DNA of 64,000 nucleotides, taken from contig NZ_JAMXWM010000002.1 in assembly GCF_024125445.1 (NCBI RefSeq), positions 62,001 through 126,000 of the forward strand, in the 5' to 3' direction. The notes under the pieces are model-generated. The model saw only the letters and a program-made list of their open reading frames with translations. It had not been told where the DNA came from and did not search any database. Shown here one piece after another: positions 17,031-25,237 of the stretch (the stretch's first letter is position 1; every line of letters begins with the position of its first letter). Source of the DNA: Sporolactobacillus shoreicorticis (lineage in GTDB: Bacteria > Bacillota > Bacilli > Bacillales > Sporolactobacillaceae). Both the position numbers and the translations under genes were made by a program.

Positions 17031-17177
17031 TTAAAAATCACTGTAAATAAAAGTACCGGTGTGTGCTGCAGAAAAACCGTAAATAATGATTAAACCTAAT
17101 AAGACAGCAGTGTAAAAAAGCGTATGAAAGAGCCACAAAAACAGTGGCCTGTTTAGGCATTCTTTGAACATTTTCAT
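17031..17177 (-). CDS. dltX: Teichoic acid D-Ala incorporation-associated protein DltX
   Basis: A 48-residue membrane microprotein beginning MKMFKECLNRPLFLWLFHTL, with one hydrophobic segment (TAVLLGLIIIYGF) and ending FIYSDF. Position directly before dltA, length and the aromatic C-terminal tail match DltX, which known work places in the D-alanylation machinery with DltB/DltD. It lies 14 bases after dltE and its stop overlaps the dltA ribosome site. Confidence 0.9.
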   Translation of the reverse strand: MKMFKECLNRPLFLWLFHTLFYTAVLLGLIIIYGFSAAHTGTFIYSDF

Positions 17178-17191
17178 ATAATCGCCTGCCT

Positions 17192-18352
17192 TTACTGATC
17201 CAGGGTTTGAATAATGAATTGATTCAATTTGCGGAATACAACTTCAGATCGTTTCTCATTGGAGAGAAGTACGATGTAATTCTGCTTGTTTGCAGAAATT
17301 GCGTTGCTTCCGTTCCATCCTCCGAGAACACCATGACTGGTATATGTATCCCGTCCCCACCCTTTGCGGTTCAGATACCAGCCGCAGCTGTAAGAAACAT
17401 CTGAGAAATGACGACTGAAAATCTCTCTTGTCGCTGCCTTGCTAAGCAGTTGATCATGTGCAAGCGCATGATCAAACAGATACAAATCCCAGACGGTAGT
17501 GTATACGTCACCGCATCCGAGGAGCTGCGAGAACGAAGGAATGCGTTCTTGAAAGGCGTTGGCTCCTTCAATGATATATCCTGAAGATGGAGAGACGGCC
17601 TGATCCATTTGTTCCCCGAATCCTGATCGCAGCATACCTGCCTGTTGAAAAATGTATTGCCGAATATAAGCATGCAAGGTTTGATGCAGATGCTCTTGTG
17701 TCAGCTGATCAAGTATCGCCGCAAGCAGCGCATAATTCGAGTCTGAGTAATGCCAAACGGTACCGGGTTTCGAGGCAGGATGAAGCGAATGAAGTGCAAT
17801 TCTGTTAACAAGCTCGTTTCGCGTCATGAACTTGGCTGTTTCAGTTGTATCTCCAATTCCGGAAACATGGCAGAGCAGATCGATCATCGTGATTCTGCGT
17901 CCATTTGGAAAATGGGGAATAAACTGCGACACCGGATCATTGAAATGAATGAATCCGCGTTCGCGCAATTGCATGAATGCAACGGCAGTGATCGATTTGG
18001 TAATGGATCCAATGTAGTATGCTGTTAAAGGCGAATTATTTCTTCGATCACGAATAGTGCTGAAATAGTAGCCTTTGCTCAGAATGACTTTTCCATGGCT
18101 GACGACAAGCACACTGCCGGAAAATCCTGTCTGCTTCAGCCTTTTGTCAATGGCATCATGCTTTTCTTTGACCGAATCAACTGTCCATTTTGTGATTTCT
18201 GATGTCTGGGCAGATGCCTCCTTCCTCCTTGTTTGCAAGGCACTGTGCTGTGCATTTGTTTTTGCTTGATGAACAGTTAGAAATGTCGCGAAAGCCCCGC
18301 CCCCCAGCACAAGAATACAGATTAAAGCAATAAAATACTGTTTTTGGTTCAT
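17192..18352 (-). CDS. dltE: Serine hydrolase of the PBP/beta-lactamase fold, DltE-like
   Basis: A 386-residue protein with an N-terminal membrane anchor (YFIALICILVLGGGAFATFL) and a beta-lactamase-fold domain outside. The Ser-x-x-Lys motif is GSITKSITAVAF (about residue 118), the second motif is WHYSDSNYALL (Tyr-Ser-Asp instead of Tyr-Ser-Asn) and the glycine-rich end is SHGVLGGWNGS. It is the first gene of the operon, 14 bases before dltX. In Lactiplantibacillus plantarum the same position is held by DltE, shown to be a D-alanine esterase on lipoteichoic acid. Orthology is inferred from order plus fold. A carboxypeptidase or other esterase role remains possible. Confidence 0.7.
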   Translation of the reverse strand: MNQKQYFIALICILVLGGGAFATFLTVHQAKTNAQHSALQTRRKEASAQTSEITKWTVDSVKEKHDAIDKRLKQTGFSGSVLVVSHGKVILSKGYYFSTIRDRRNNSPLTAYYIGSITKSITAVAFMQLRERGFIHFNDPVSQFIPHFPNGRRITMIDLLCHVSGIGDTTETAKFMTRNELVNRIALHSLHPASKPGTVWHYSDSNYALLAAILDQLTQEHLHQTLHAYIRQYIFQQAGMLRSGFGEQMDQAVSPSSGYIIEGANAFQERIPSFSQLLGCGDVYTTVWDLYLFDHALAHDQLLSKAATREIFSRHFSDVSYSCGWYLNRKGWGRDTYTSHGVLGGWNGSNAISANKQNYIVLLSNEKRSEVVFRKLNQFIIQTLDQ

Positions 18353-18657
18353 TTTCTTCCTCTCTCAGCACATGTACCCGTAAATACAGATATTTTGAGA
18401 CCTTGAGCTTCATCAGCCACAACATACATTAGTCAGCTCAGCTCGGAAAATGTCTTAAATTCGAAGATCGTAACTTTTTTGTTACCCATTTGTACGTGAT
18501 TTTCTTTATGATGAATACTGAAAAATTCTGAGATGTTGACGGTCTTACGGCGCAACGATACATTTAGAGAAGGAGTAGTGATCGGAAACGTGGATCTATT
18601 TAGGCACTCTCTTTATTGTGCGGATCAATCGATTAAAAGGAAAATGGAAGATGATCA

Positions 18658-19812
18658 GTGATGAGAAACGTATGTTGCAGGATTAGTGTTCTTGTTTTGA
18701 CGTTTCTTTTACTCACAGGCTGTGCTCTGACTGATCAGCCGCGACAGCTGATCAGTCAGCCCAGACTGTCAGCTCAAAATCAGGACTTGCTGCATGCAGT
18801 GGCGCGGATTGTTCCCAAAAAGGCACGGCTGATCACTCCTGTACACTCAAATGAGAAGGGAAAGGTTCTTGTTGCAAATACAGACGGCTTGGGAAGGATG
18901 GCTGCGCTTTTTTTTTATCAAACCGATCAGGACCTGATTCATATAGCCATAATGGAAAAAGGCAAACGGCAATGGCATAAGATCTATGATGAAGCAACTG
19001 AGGCAGCTGGTATTGCTAATGTGGCAATTACAAATTTCAGCGGTCACGGCACAGTAGCAATTTTCGTTGCCATGACCCATGCTCCAATGAATCAGTTGAA
19101 TGTCTATACATTGAACCGAGAAGGGGTTGTCAAACGGCTTACAGAACCATTCATCGGGATGATTGCGGAACAAACAAGTACAAACCCCTTTCTTCAGTTT
19201 GGGCTTCTTAGCTTAAACACACGCACGGATACATTGAATACGACTGTCTACCGATTTGCCCCGAATGATGAACTCGTCTTAATGAAGCAAAGCCGCTCAA
19301 GGCATTCATTTGATCAGTCGGAGAGACCACTGAATCTTTTGAGAAATCAATTGAATGACGGCTTTGTGATTCGCAGCCTCTCAACAGAACTATTGAATGA
19401 TCCGGAAGAGCCACCTGAATCAATCTTTAATACAAAATCTGCGGTAATGTTTTGGGAGGACCCCTTTCCGATGCAGCGAAATTCTTTGCTCAAACATAAT
19501 CGTTACATAAATGGAACGATGCCTGTTATTGAAAGATATTATGACAGTTTGAACCATTTTTTTATTGATTTGCCTATTGGAACGGCAAGAAAAGTTAAGG
19601 CGGTTAGATCAGACGGTAATCATGTCACGTTTGAGTCGCACGATGGCTCGACGATGTTTGTCGTGTATCGGTTCAGGATACACACGAGAGAATCCGTAAA
19701 TAGGTCCGCATGGGTACGGATCGGATCTTCCAAACATTATATCTATGAGATTCGTGATAAAGATCGCCAAACAGCGGGGCAAGTAAGAGCCGGCTCTTAT
19801 TTAGGGCAATGA
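18658..19812 (+). CDS. Lipoprotein linked to a two-component system
   Basis: A 384-residue protein with a lipobox signal (VLVLTFLLLTGC). The family was not recognised. The body alternates strands and turns and has no obvious enzyme motif. It lies 28 bases before the response regulator on the same strand and probably in the same operon, so an accessory sensor role for the kinase is plausible. GTG 18658 has GGAAG 7 bases upstream, and ATG 18661 is the alternative start. The gene diverges from the dlt operon, with a 305-base shared upstream region containing a GTAAC-n6-GTTAC dyad at 18471-18486. Confidence 0.65.
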   Translation: MMRNVCCRISVLVLTFLLLTGCALTDQPRQLISQPRLSAQNQDLLHAVARIVPKKARLITPVHSNEKGKVLVANTDGLGRMAALFFYQTDQDLIHIAIMEKGKRQWHKIYDEATEAAGIANVAITNFSGHGTVAIFVAMTHAPMNQLNVYTLNREGVVKRLTEPFIGMIAEQTSTNPFLQFGLLSLNTRTDTLNTTVYRFAPNDELVLMKQSRSRHSFDQSERPLNLLRNQLNDGFVIRSLSTELLNDPEEPPESIFNTKSAVMFWEDPFPMQRNSLLKHNRYINGTMPVIERYYDSLNHFFIDLPIGTARKVKAVRSDGNHVTFESHDGSTMFVVYRFRIHTRESVNRSAWVRIGSSKHYIYEIRDKDRQTAGQVRAGSYLGQ

Positions 19813-19840
19813 ACAGTTAATTACTTCTGAGGTGATGAAC

Positions 19841-20539
19841 ATGGATAAGATCATGGTTGTTGAAGATGAAGCGTCCATAAGAGACTTCATTGTGCTAAGT
19901 CTGAAGCATGCGGGTTACGAGGTCTTGACGAGTGAGAGCGGTGAACTGGCGCTTCAGCTTTTTTCTCAGAACCCGGATATAAAAATAATTCTGCTTGATG
20001 TAATGTTACCGGGAATAGACGGATTTGAAGTGTGCCGACGTCTGCGCGTCGCGTCAGATTCTATCGGTATTATTTTACTTACGGCAAAAATACAGGAAAG
20101 CGACAAGGTCCAAGGTTTGGGACTCGGCGCGGACGATTATATTACAAAGCCGTTCAGTCCGGCCGAAATGATCGCGCGACTTAAGGCATTGAGGCGCAGA
20201 CTTGGTCTTCAGGGAAAAAAAGATCAGGCGGAGACTATTGTTTCCTCCATATTTCGCTTATGTGAGGATAACGAACAGTTCTTTAGGAACGGTCAATTGA
20301 TTGAACTGACGCCAACTGAGTTCCAGCTGGTCAAAGTATTAATGCAGCATGCGGACCAACTGCTTTCCCGCGACGAATTGCTCGATAAAGTATGGGGAAA
20401 GAATTTCGTCGGAGATGCAAAAATTGTTGATGTCAACGTGCGCCGTTTGCGGCAGAAAATTGAGGATGATCCTTCGAACCCGCGCTATATCGTCACCCAT
20501 TGGGGGAGAGGCTACTTCTGGCATGGTGACAAACGATGA
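19841..20539 (+). CDS. OmpR/PhoB-family response regulator
   Basis: A 232-residue protein. The receiver domain has acidic VVEDEAS, phospho-acceptor Asp in LLDVMLPGIDGF (about 51) and Lys in YITKPFSP. The C-terminal winged helix includes LTPTEFQLVKVL and VDVNVRRLRQKIE. ATG 19841 was chosen over upstream GTG and ATG because GAGGTGA is spaced correctly from it. The stop overlaps the kinase start by 4 bases. Adjacent divergent dlt genes are candidate targets, as two-component systems next to dlt operons control D-alanylation in some streptococci. That link is an inference here. Confidence 0.9.
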   Translation: MDKIMVVEDEASIRDFIVLSLKHAGYEVLTSESGELALQLFSQNPDIKIILLDVMLPGIDGFEVCRRLRVASDSIGIILLTAKIQESDKVQGLGLGADDYITKPFSPAEMIARLKALRRRLGLQGKKDQAETIVSSIFRLCEDNEQFFRNGQLIELTPTEFQLVKVLMQHADQLLSRDELLDKVWGKNFVGDAKIVDVNVRRLRQKIEDDPSNPRYIVTHWGRGYFWHGDKR

Positions 20540-21918
20540 CGCACCGGGTTGTTCTGCACTTCATGATCATTATTATGCTCACACTGACATTGGGCGAGAC
20601 CGTACTTGCGGTGGCTGTACATCATTATTTCTATGGTGGCATCAGGGATACGCTGATTGAGCACGCGGAGGATGCCAACACGCTCTATCGGCGATTCAAT
20701 GACCGCATTATCCTGAATCATTGGAGCAATTCTCTCTCTGAAGTCATGGATAATTTTCGTTTGAAAGGTACGACCTTATTTATTTATAATGCGGACGGCA
20801 GCATGATCGCTTCTTCAACAGGCGTGATCAGTTCGTCGTCTATTAAGACGGATTCGGAACTGCTCGGAGGAAATCCCTTGTCGCGGGTGGAGTATTTGCC
20901 ACAGACCAAAGAGAAAGTCATGTCGCTCTATTATCCGATCCAAATAAAAGGAAAGTTGTTTATTCTCAGGTATGTCTCCTCACTTGCTCGAGTTGATCGT
21001 GACTTGCTGCTGATTTTGATTGTGTCGCTGCTCAGTGGTGTCGGAATAGCTTTGCTTGTCTTTTTTGTCAGCCTGAAACTTGCGCAGTCCATTGTCATGC
21101 CGATCAAGCACATTATCAATGTATCATCAAAAATGGCCGTTGGTAATTTTTCCATACGAATAAAACAGGATTATCGTAATGAATTGGGCGTCTTGGCGAG
21201 AACGCTAAACGCAATGGCTGATGAAATCCAAAAAAACGAACGGTTACAGAATACCTTTATTTCGTCCGTTTCACATGACCTGCTGACTCCGTTAACAGGA
21301 ATCAAGGGCTGGAGTGAAACAATGCTGATGAATAAAGACACAACACCAGAAGAATTTCGTGAAGGACTGAATGTAATCAGCAAAGAGTCAGATCGGCTGA
21401 AGCAGCTGGTTGGCGATCTGCTGGATTTGTCCAAGCTAAAACAAAATACACTTGCACTCAATCGACAAAAGACAAGGCTTGATGAAGTGTTGAAACAAGC
21501 CGTTGCTTCAGTTCAAATTAAGGCAGCGGCCAAAGGCTGTCAAGTTATTGTAAATTCCAGCAAAAAAATGATAGCCGAAGTTGATGGGAACCGATTACAG
21601 CAGGTTATCGTTAATCTGCTTGATAATGCGATCAAATTTTCCCATGCAGATACACAGATTATTGCAGATCTTGCAGAGGATGAGGCAACGATTCGTCTGT
21701 CTGTTAAAGATTGGGGAATTATTGTGGATGCGAAGGAGATTCCGAAACTGACTGACCCTTTCTATCAAACGCGTGCCAATGGCCGTGGATCAGGATTGGG
21801 ACTTGCTATTTCAAAAAATATTGTTGATCTTCATGGCGGTCGGCTCAGTATTAAGAGTACACCCGAAACGGGCACTGACGCAGTGATTGTTTTACCAAAA
21901 AACATAAAGCCGAATTGA
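20536..21918 (+). CDS. Sensor histidine kinase
   Basis: A 460-residue kinase: membrane segment near 7-27, an extracytoplasmic sensor of about 125 residues, a second membrane segment near 155-178, HAMP to about 230, then HisKA with phospho-accepting His in SVSHDLLTPLTGIKGW. The ATPase domain has the N box NLLDNAIKFS and G2 box GSGLGLAISKNI. The G1 box is degenerate: DWGIIVDAKEIP rather than DxGxGI, so the second glycine is Ile. Kinase activity may be altered. Partner is the regulator that it overlaps by 4 bases. A weak hairpin (21921-21940) follows the stop. Confidence 0.9.
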   Translation: MTHRVVLHFMIIIMLTLTLGETVLAVAVHHYFYGGIRDTLIEHAEDANTLYRRFNDRIILNHWSNSLSEVMDNFRLKGTTLFIYNADGSMIASSTGVISSSSIKTDSELLGGNPLSRVEYLPQTKEKVMSLYYPIQIKGKLFILRYVSSLARVDRDLLLILIVSLLSGVGIALLVFFVSLKLAQSIVMPIKHIINVSSKMAVGNFSIRIKQDYRNELGVLARTLNAMADEIQKNERLQNTFISSVSHDLLTPLTGIKGWSETMLMNKDTTPEEFREGLNVISKESDRLKQLVGDLLDLSKLKQNTLALNRQKTRLDEVLKQAVASVQIKAAAKGCQVIVNSSKKMIAEVDGNRLQQVIVNLLDNAIKFSHADTQIIADLAEDEATIRLSVKDWGIIVDAKEIPKLTDPFYQTRANGRGSGLGLAISKNIVDLHGGRLSIKSTPETGTDAVIVLPKNIKPN

Positions 21919-21956
21919 GTTTCAGCAGGCTTTGCCTGAATTACCTATTCTTTTTT

Positions 21957-22003
21957 CTATTTCCGAACATTTTCAAGAAATATACATATAGTGTTCGCTG
22001 TTT
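21957..22003 (+). promoter_or_regulatory. Paired PurBoxes (PurR operator) upstream of pbuG
   Basis: TTTCCGAACATTT (core CGAAC at 21964-21968) and an inverted copy (GTTCG at 21993-21997, reading CAGCGAACACTAT on the minus strand) are separated by 24 bases between cores, the usual PurR arrangement. They lie immediately before the -35 at 22006. Confidence 0.7.
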
Positions 22004-22005
22004 CG

Positions 22006-22035
22006 TTGACGGCAGCTCCGATCTGCTGATATAAT
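22006..22035 (+). promoter_or_regulatory. Sigma-A promoter of pbuG
   Basis: TTGACG (22006-22011), an 18-base spacer and TATAAT (22030-22035). The expected start near 22042 gives a leader of about 185 bases before the GTG start codon. Confidence 0.7.
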
Positions 22036-22125
22036 GAACGATGTAAAAAAAGAGTTTTGTTTTGTCTGCATGCGTCGAAATTAATTTTCAGCGATATCAT
22101 CACGAGTATTGCATTTATTCTATTC

Positions 22126-22150
22126 GCTTCAATGGCTTTGAAGCTTTTTT
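22126..22150 (+). terminator. Terminator-like hairpin in the pbuG leader
   Basis: A perfect 7-bp stem (GCTTCAA with TTGAAGC) with a 5-base loop and six T residues lies between the pbuG promoter and pbuG. It could be an attenuator in the pbuG leader. No known aptamer was recognised in the approximately 85 bases before it. It also falls inside a hydrophobic small reading frame ending at 22215, so its meaning is open. Confidence 0.45.
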
Positions 22151-22226
22151 ATTTTGGTTTCATAGCTGGCACAATTGATAAACAGTCGGCGGATGCGGAC
22201 AAAATAGAAGAATGAGGGGGATTATT

Positions 22227-23534
22227 GTGAACGAGAATTGGTTGTCACGCTATTTTCAATTTTCTGAGTTGAAAACAACTTTAGGCCGTGAAACGCTGGC
22301 CGGTTTGACTACCTTTATTTCCATGGCGTACATATTGTTCGTCAATCCGAGTGTTCTTAGCGCATCAGGCATGGACAAGGGTGCCGTATTTACAGCAACG
22401 GCGATTTCCAGTGCGCTCGGCTGCCTGATCATGGGGATTGTTGCTAAATATCCGATTGCTATTGCTCCGGGTCTCGGCGTTAACGCATTCTTTGCTTATT
22501 CGGTATGCATTGGTATGAAAATCCCGTGGGAAACGGCATTGGCCGGCGTCTTCATCGCATCGGTAATCTTTTTCCTAATCACAATTTTCAAGCTGCGTGA
22601 AATTATTATTGATGCGATTCCGCAAAGCCTGAAGCTGGCGATGGCAGCTGGTATCGGCCTGTTCATCGCATTCATCGGCCTTCATGAAGGTGGTTTGATC
22701 GTTGCCGACAAGGCGACAACCGTTGCATTCGGACCGCTGAACGTCGGCACGACTTGGCTGACGATCTTCGGCTTGATCGTAACAGTTGTTCTTATGGTTC
22801 GCAAAGTTCCGGGTGCTATTTTCATTGGTATGGTTTTGACTTCTATTGCAGGAATTATTTTTAAATTAATTCCGCTTCCGTCTTCGATTATTTCGAATGC
22901 GCCTAGTCTTGCGCCGACCTTCGGCAAGGCTATTACACATGTTCCGGATATCAATACGCTGCAGCTCGGCGTTGTTGTCCTGACATTCCTGCTTGTCACA
23001 TTTTTTGATACGGCCGGTACGCTGATCGGACTTGCTGAACAAGCCGGATTTATGAAGAACAACAAAATGCCCCGCGTCGGACAGGCGCTGCTTGCCGATT
23101 CGACATCAATGCTTGCCGGTTCCGTACTCGGTACCTCGCCGACTTCTGCTTATATTGAATCATCAACGGGTATTGCCGTTGGTGGACGTTCCGGATTCAC
23201 TGCGGTTGTCACAGGTATTTTGTTCCTGTTCGGCATGCTGTTCTCGCCGCTGCTGTCTGTGGTTACCTCACAAGTAACCGCCCCTGCGCTGATCATTGTC
23301 GGTGTATTGATGGCATCTGCCCTAAAGCAGATTCCTTGGGATAAATTCGAAATTGCGGTTCCTGCATTTTTGACCGTGCTCGGCATGCCGCTGACCTACA
23401 GCATCTCTGACGGAATCGCGCTTGGTTTCATTCTTTATCCGATCACAATGATCACAGCGGGACGCTGGAAAGAAATTCATCCGATTGTCTACGTTCTGTT
23501 CTTTGTTTTCATCATATTCTTTGCCTTAATATAA
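22227..23534 (+). CDS. pbuG: NCS2-family purine permease (hypoxanthine/guanine type)
   Basis: A 435-residue polytopic protein with about 12 to 14 hydrophobic segments. The AzgA-like signature includes TAISSALGCLIMG, YPIAIAPGLGVNAFFAYSV and FFDTAGTLIGLAEQAG, then GTSPTSAYIESSTGI. It imports purine bases by proton symport. GTG 22227 follows AGGGGG by 6 bases, and an upstream ATG at 22212 overlaps that ribosome site and is less likely. Upstream PurBoxes tie it to the purine regulon, as does B. subtilis-like order before yebG-pur. The exact base specificity is not determined by sequence. Confidence 0.9.
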   Translation: MNENWLSRYFQFSELKTTLGRETLAGLTTFISMAYILFVNPSVLSASGMDKGAVFTATAISSALGCLIMGIVAKYPIAIAPGLGVNAFFAYSVCIGMKIPWETALAGVFIASVIFFLITIFKLREIIIDAIPQSLKLAMAAGIGLFIAFIGLHEGGLIVADKATTVAFGPLNVGTTWLTIFGLIVTVVLMVRKVPGAIFIGMVLTSIAGIIFKLIPLPSSIISNAPSLAPTFGKAITHVPDINTLQLGVVVLTFLLVTFFDTAGTLIGLAEQAGFMKNNKMPRVGQALLADSTSMLAGSVLGTSPTSAYIESSTGIAVGGRSGFTAVVTGILFLFGMLFSPLLSVVTSQVTAPALIIVGVLMASALKQIPWDKFEIAVPAFLTVLGMPLTYSISDGIALGFILYPITMITAGRWKEIHPIVYVLFFVFIIFFALI

Positions 23535-23548
23535 ATACGGTAATGCAG

Positions 23549-23583
23549 AAGTCTTCCTCATCTGAGTGGGGAAGACTTTTTTT
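23549..23583 (+). terminator. Intrinsic terminator of pbuG
   Basis: AAGTCTTCC and GGAAGACTT form a 9-bp stem followed by seven T residues, 15 bases past the pbuG stop. Confidence 0.9.
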
Positions 23584-23752
23584 ACGTGAACGAGAACCGT
23601 ATCACAGCGAACTGAGCCACCTTTTTGAATGAATTCGGTCATGACACAGCATATTCTGTTCTTCACCCCTTTTTTACTCTTTATCATGCCTGAATACCTG
23701 TCCTTCATCGGAGACATGATAAGAATAATCTATCCTGAGGGGCGTGAACTAA

Positions 23753-24031
23753 ATGGCTGCTTTAATCATTGCAATTTTGTTTTGGATTCTTGGAATGGCT
23801 GCACTTTGCGCAAGCTTTTATGTGACAAAAGAGATGAGAGAGAAAGGTGAGCACTTGCTTAAGGAATCCGAACATGAGAAAGGGAAGGACGACTCTGCCA
23901 GTATCGCCATGGCGATTGAAGCGGGCTTTCTCAAGCGCATTCCAAGCTATGTGATTCACTTGGTGACCGGAACGGTCGGCGCTACGTTGATTGTATTTGG
24001 TTTTGTCGCGCTTGCTTTTTATTTTCATTAA
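23753..24031 (+). CDS. Small two-helix membrane protein, unknown
   Basis: A 92-residue protein with a hydrophobic segment at each end (ALIIAILFWILGMAALCASF and GTVGATLIVFGFVALAFYFH) and a charged middle (TKEMREKGEHLLKESEHEKG). GAGGGGCGTG precedes the ATG. It sits in the space occupied by small yeb genes in B. subtilis between pbuG and yebG, but I cannot assign it to one of them. It probably reads with the next gene from its own promoter. Confidence 0.65.
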   Translation: MAALIIAILFWILGMAALCASFYVTKEMREKGEHLLKESEHEKGKDDSASIAMAIEAGFLKRIPSYVIHLVTGTVGATLIVFGFVALAFYFH

Positions 24032-24109
24032 CAGCTTCTCTTGCTTCTGTCGAAGCCGGCAACAAATTGATATAATAAAAGAATCAAAAGCGACATAAAA
24101 CGTCAAAAA

Positions 24110-24370
24110 ATGTGCAGAATTTTTGAAACGGTGATTGATTTGAATAAAAAGAAACGCAAACCAGATGAGAAAGTTGTGACGAAAAAGCAATTTTTCGTCA
24201 AAGAAAATGAGACCATCAGTCAATGTCTTGAACGGATGAAAGCCGAAGGATACGTGCCGATCAGGCGGACAGAACGTCCGATTTTTCGCGAAACGGCATC
24301 CGGTCCAGAATGTGTCGGTCGGCAATGCGTTTTCGAGGGGAAATTAATCTTATCAAAAGGCGAACAATAG
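24110..24370 (+). CDS. yebG: NETI-motif protein (YebG-like)
   Basis: An 86-residue basic protein containing ENETISQCLERMKAEGYVPI followed by RRTERPIF. This is the conserved NETI motif of a small family found immediately before purE in bacilli. Function is unknown. ATG 24110 has no good ribosome site. TTG 24140, with GGTGA five bases upstream, would give the more typical shorter form, so the start is uncertain. An extended -10 (TGATATAAT, ending 24076) lies upstream. The last codons overlap the first PurBox of the purE control region. Confidence 0.75.
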   Translation: MCRIFETVIDLNKKKRKPDEKVVTKKQFFVKENETISQCLERMKAEGYVPIRRTERPIFRETASGPECVGRQCVFEGKLILSKGEQ

Positions 24371-24402
24371 TATGCAGCATTTCATTTAATGTTCGATAAT
24401 CC
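24356..24402 (+). promoter_or_regulatory. Paired PurBoxes (PurR operator) of the pur operon
   Basis: AAAGGCGAACAAT (core CGAAC 24361-24365) and an inverted partner (GTTCG 24391-24395, reading TTATCGAACATTA on the minus strand) lie 25 bases apart between cores, just before the -35 box. The first box covers the yebG stop codon. PurR represses pur operons in bacilli and is relieved by PRPP. purR is not in the window. Confidence 0.75.
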
Positions 24403-24404
24403 GG

Positions 24405-24434
24405 TTGACATGCAGTGAATGTTGTTGATATGAT
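24405..24434 (+). promoter_or_regulatory. Sigma-A promoter of the pur operon
   Basis: TTGACA (24405-24410), an 18-base spacer and TATGAT (24429-24434) give transcription starting about 24441, shortly before the riboswitch aptamer. Confidence 0.75.
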
Positions 24435-24457
24435 GAGAGGGTCAAAAAGAAAAACGA

Positions 24458-24531
24458 ACCCTCATATATTTTTGGGAATATGGCCCAACTGTTTCTACCT
24501 GGCGACCGAAAATTGCCGGACTATGAAGGGG
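24458..24531 (+). ncRNA. Purine riboswitch aptamer, guanine class
   Basis: The three-helix aptamer is complete: P1 strands CCCTCATA and TATGAAGGGG, P2 closed by TTGGG/CCCAA around AATATGG, junction GTTTCTACC, P3 TGGC/GCCG and the J3-1 segment GACTATG. The base that reads the ligand (position 74 in the xpt aptamer) is C, so guanine or hypoxanthine is expected rather than adenine. It works with the terminator downstream to switch off purE-purD when purines are plentiful. Confidence 0.93.
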
Positions 24532-24570
24532 AATAGCAACGTTTTGTTGGAAGCCGCTGCCCGCGGTAAA

Positions 24571-24627
24571 AGACCAGACGGCTGTTTTCTCTTCATTTTC
24601 AGGAAAACAGCTGTTCTGGGCTTTTTA
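24571..24627 (+). terminator. Riboswitch-controlled terminator before purE
   Basis: A long stem (CCAGAcgGCTGTTTTC with GAAAACAGCtgtTCTGG) followed by CTTTTT lies 40 bases after the aptamer and 125 bases before purE. It is the expression platform of the purine riboswitch. Confidence 0.85.
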
Positions 24628-24751
24628 TTGTCTGGATTTTGACAGTGTTTAAAGAGGCTGAGAGACAGAAAAAGAACTGATGGTGTCGATTCGGCATGGC
24701 AATATGCTCGTTCACCTCTTTGTAAATGCTCTATTTTGGGGAGGCAGGATT

Positions 24752-25237
24752 GTGAGTCAAGCTGTAGTTGGTGTGATTATGGGAAGCAGTTCGGATTGGG
24801 AAACCATGAAGAACGCGTGCGACATTTTGGATCTGATGGGCATTCCTTATGAGAAAAGAGTGGTGTCCGCGCACCGTACACCTGATTTAATGTTTGCGTA
24901 TGCGGAGACTGCACGGGAACGCGGAATCAAAGTGATTATCGCAGGTGCTGGCGGAGCCGCACATTTACCGGGTATGACTGCGGCAAAGACAACCCTGCCG
25001 GTTATCGGCGTCCCTGTGAAAACGCGGGCGCTCAGCGGTATGGATTCATTACTATCGATTGTACAGATGCCGGCCGGCATTCCGGTGGCAACTGTGGCGA
25101 TTGGGGCGTCCGGTGCGACCAACGCCGGACTACTCGCCGCTCAGATGCTCTCGGCATTTGATGATCAGTTGAAGGATCGCTTAGAAGATTATCGTGAATC
25201 TCTGGCCAAGAAGGCAAAGGAAAGTGATCTGAAATGA
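24752..25237 (+). CDS. purE: N5-carboxyaminoimidazole ribonucleotide mutase
   Basis: A 161-residue protein of normal PurE length. The motif [13 protein letters not shown] opens the fold, SAHRTP holds the catalytic His and [11 protein letters not shown] the phosphate site. It converts N5-CAIR, made by PurK, to CAIR in purine synthesis. GTG 24752 was chosen because GGGGAGG ends 8 bases before it, although the frame stays open upstream to 24680. The stop overlaps purK by 4 bases. Confidence 0.95.
   Translation: MSQAVVGVIMGSSSDWETMKNACDILDLMGIPYEKRVVSAHRTPDLMFAYAETARERGIKVIIAGAGGAAHLPGMTAAKTTLPVIGVPVKTRALSGMDSLLSIVQMPAGIPVATVAIGASGATNAGLLAAQMLSAFDDQLKDRLEDYRESLAKKAKESDLK

Noticed and set aside
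18578-18661. 27-codon GTG-started frame before the lipoprotein gene, stop overlapping its start
   Set aside because: The AAGGAG before it is only 2 bases from the GTG, too close for initiation, and the peptide shows no recognisable pattern. Kept only as a possible leader peptide.
24415-24642. 75-residue frame upstream of purE
   Set aside because: It runs through the purine riboswitch aptamer and terminator, which explain the sequence better.
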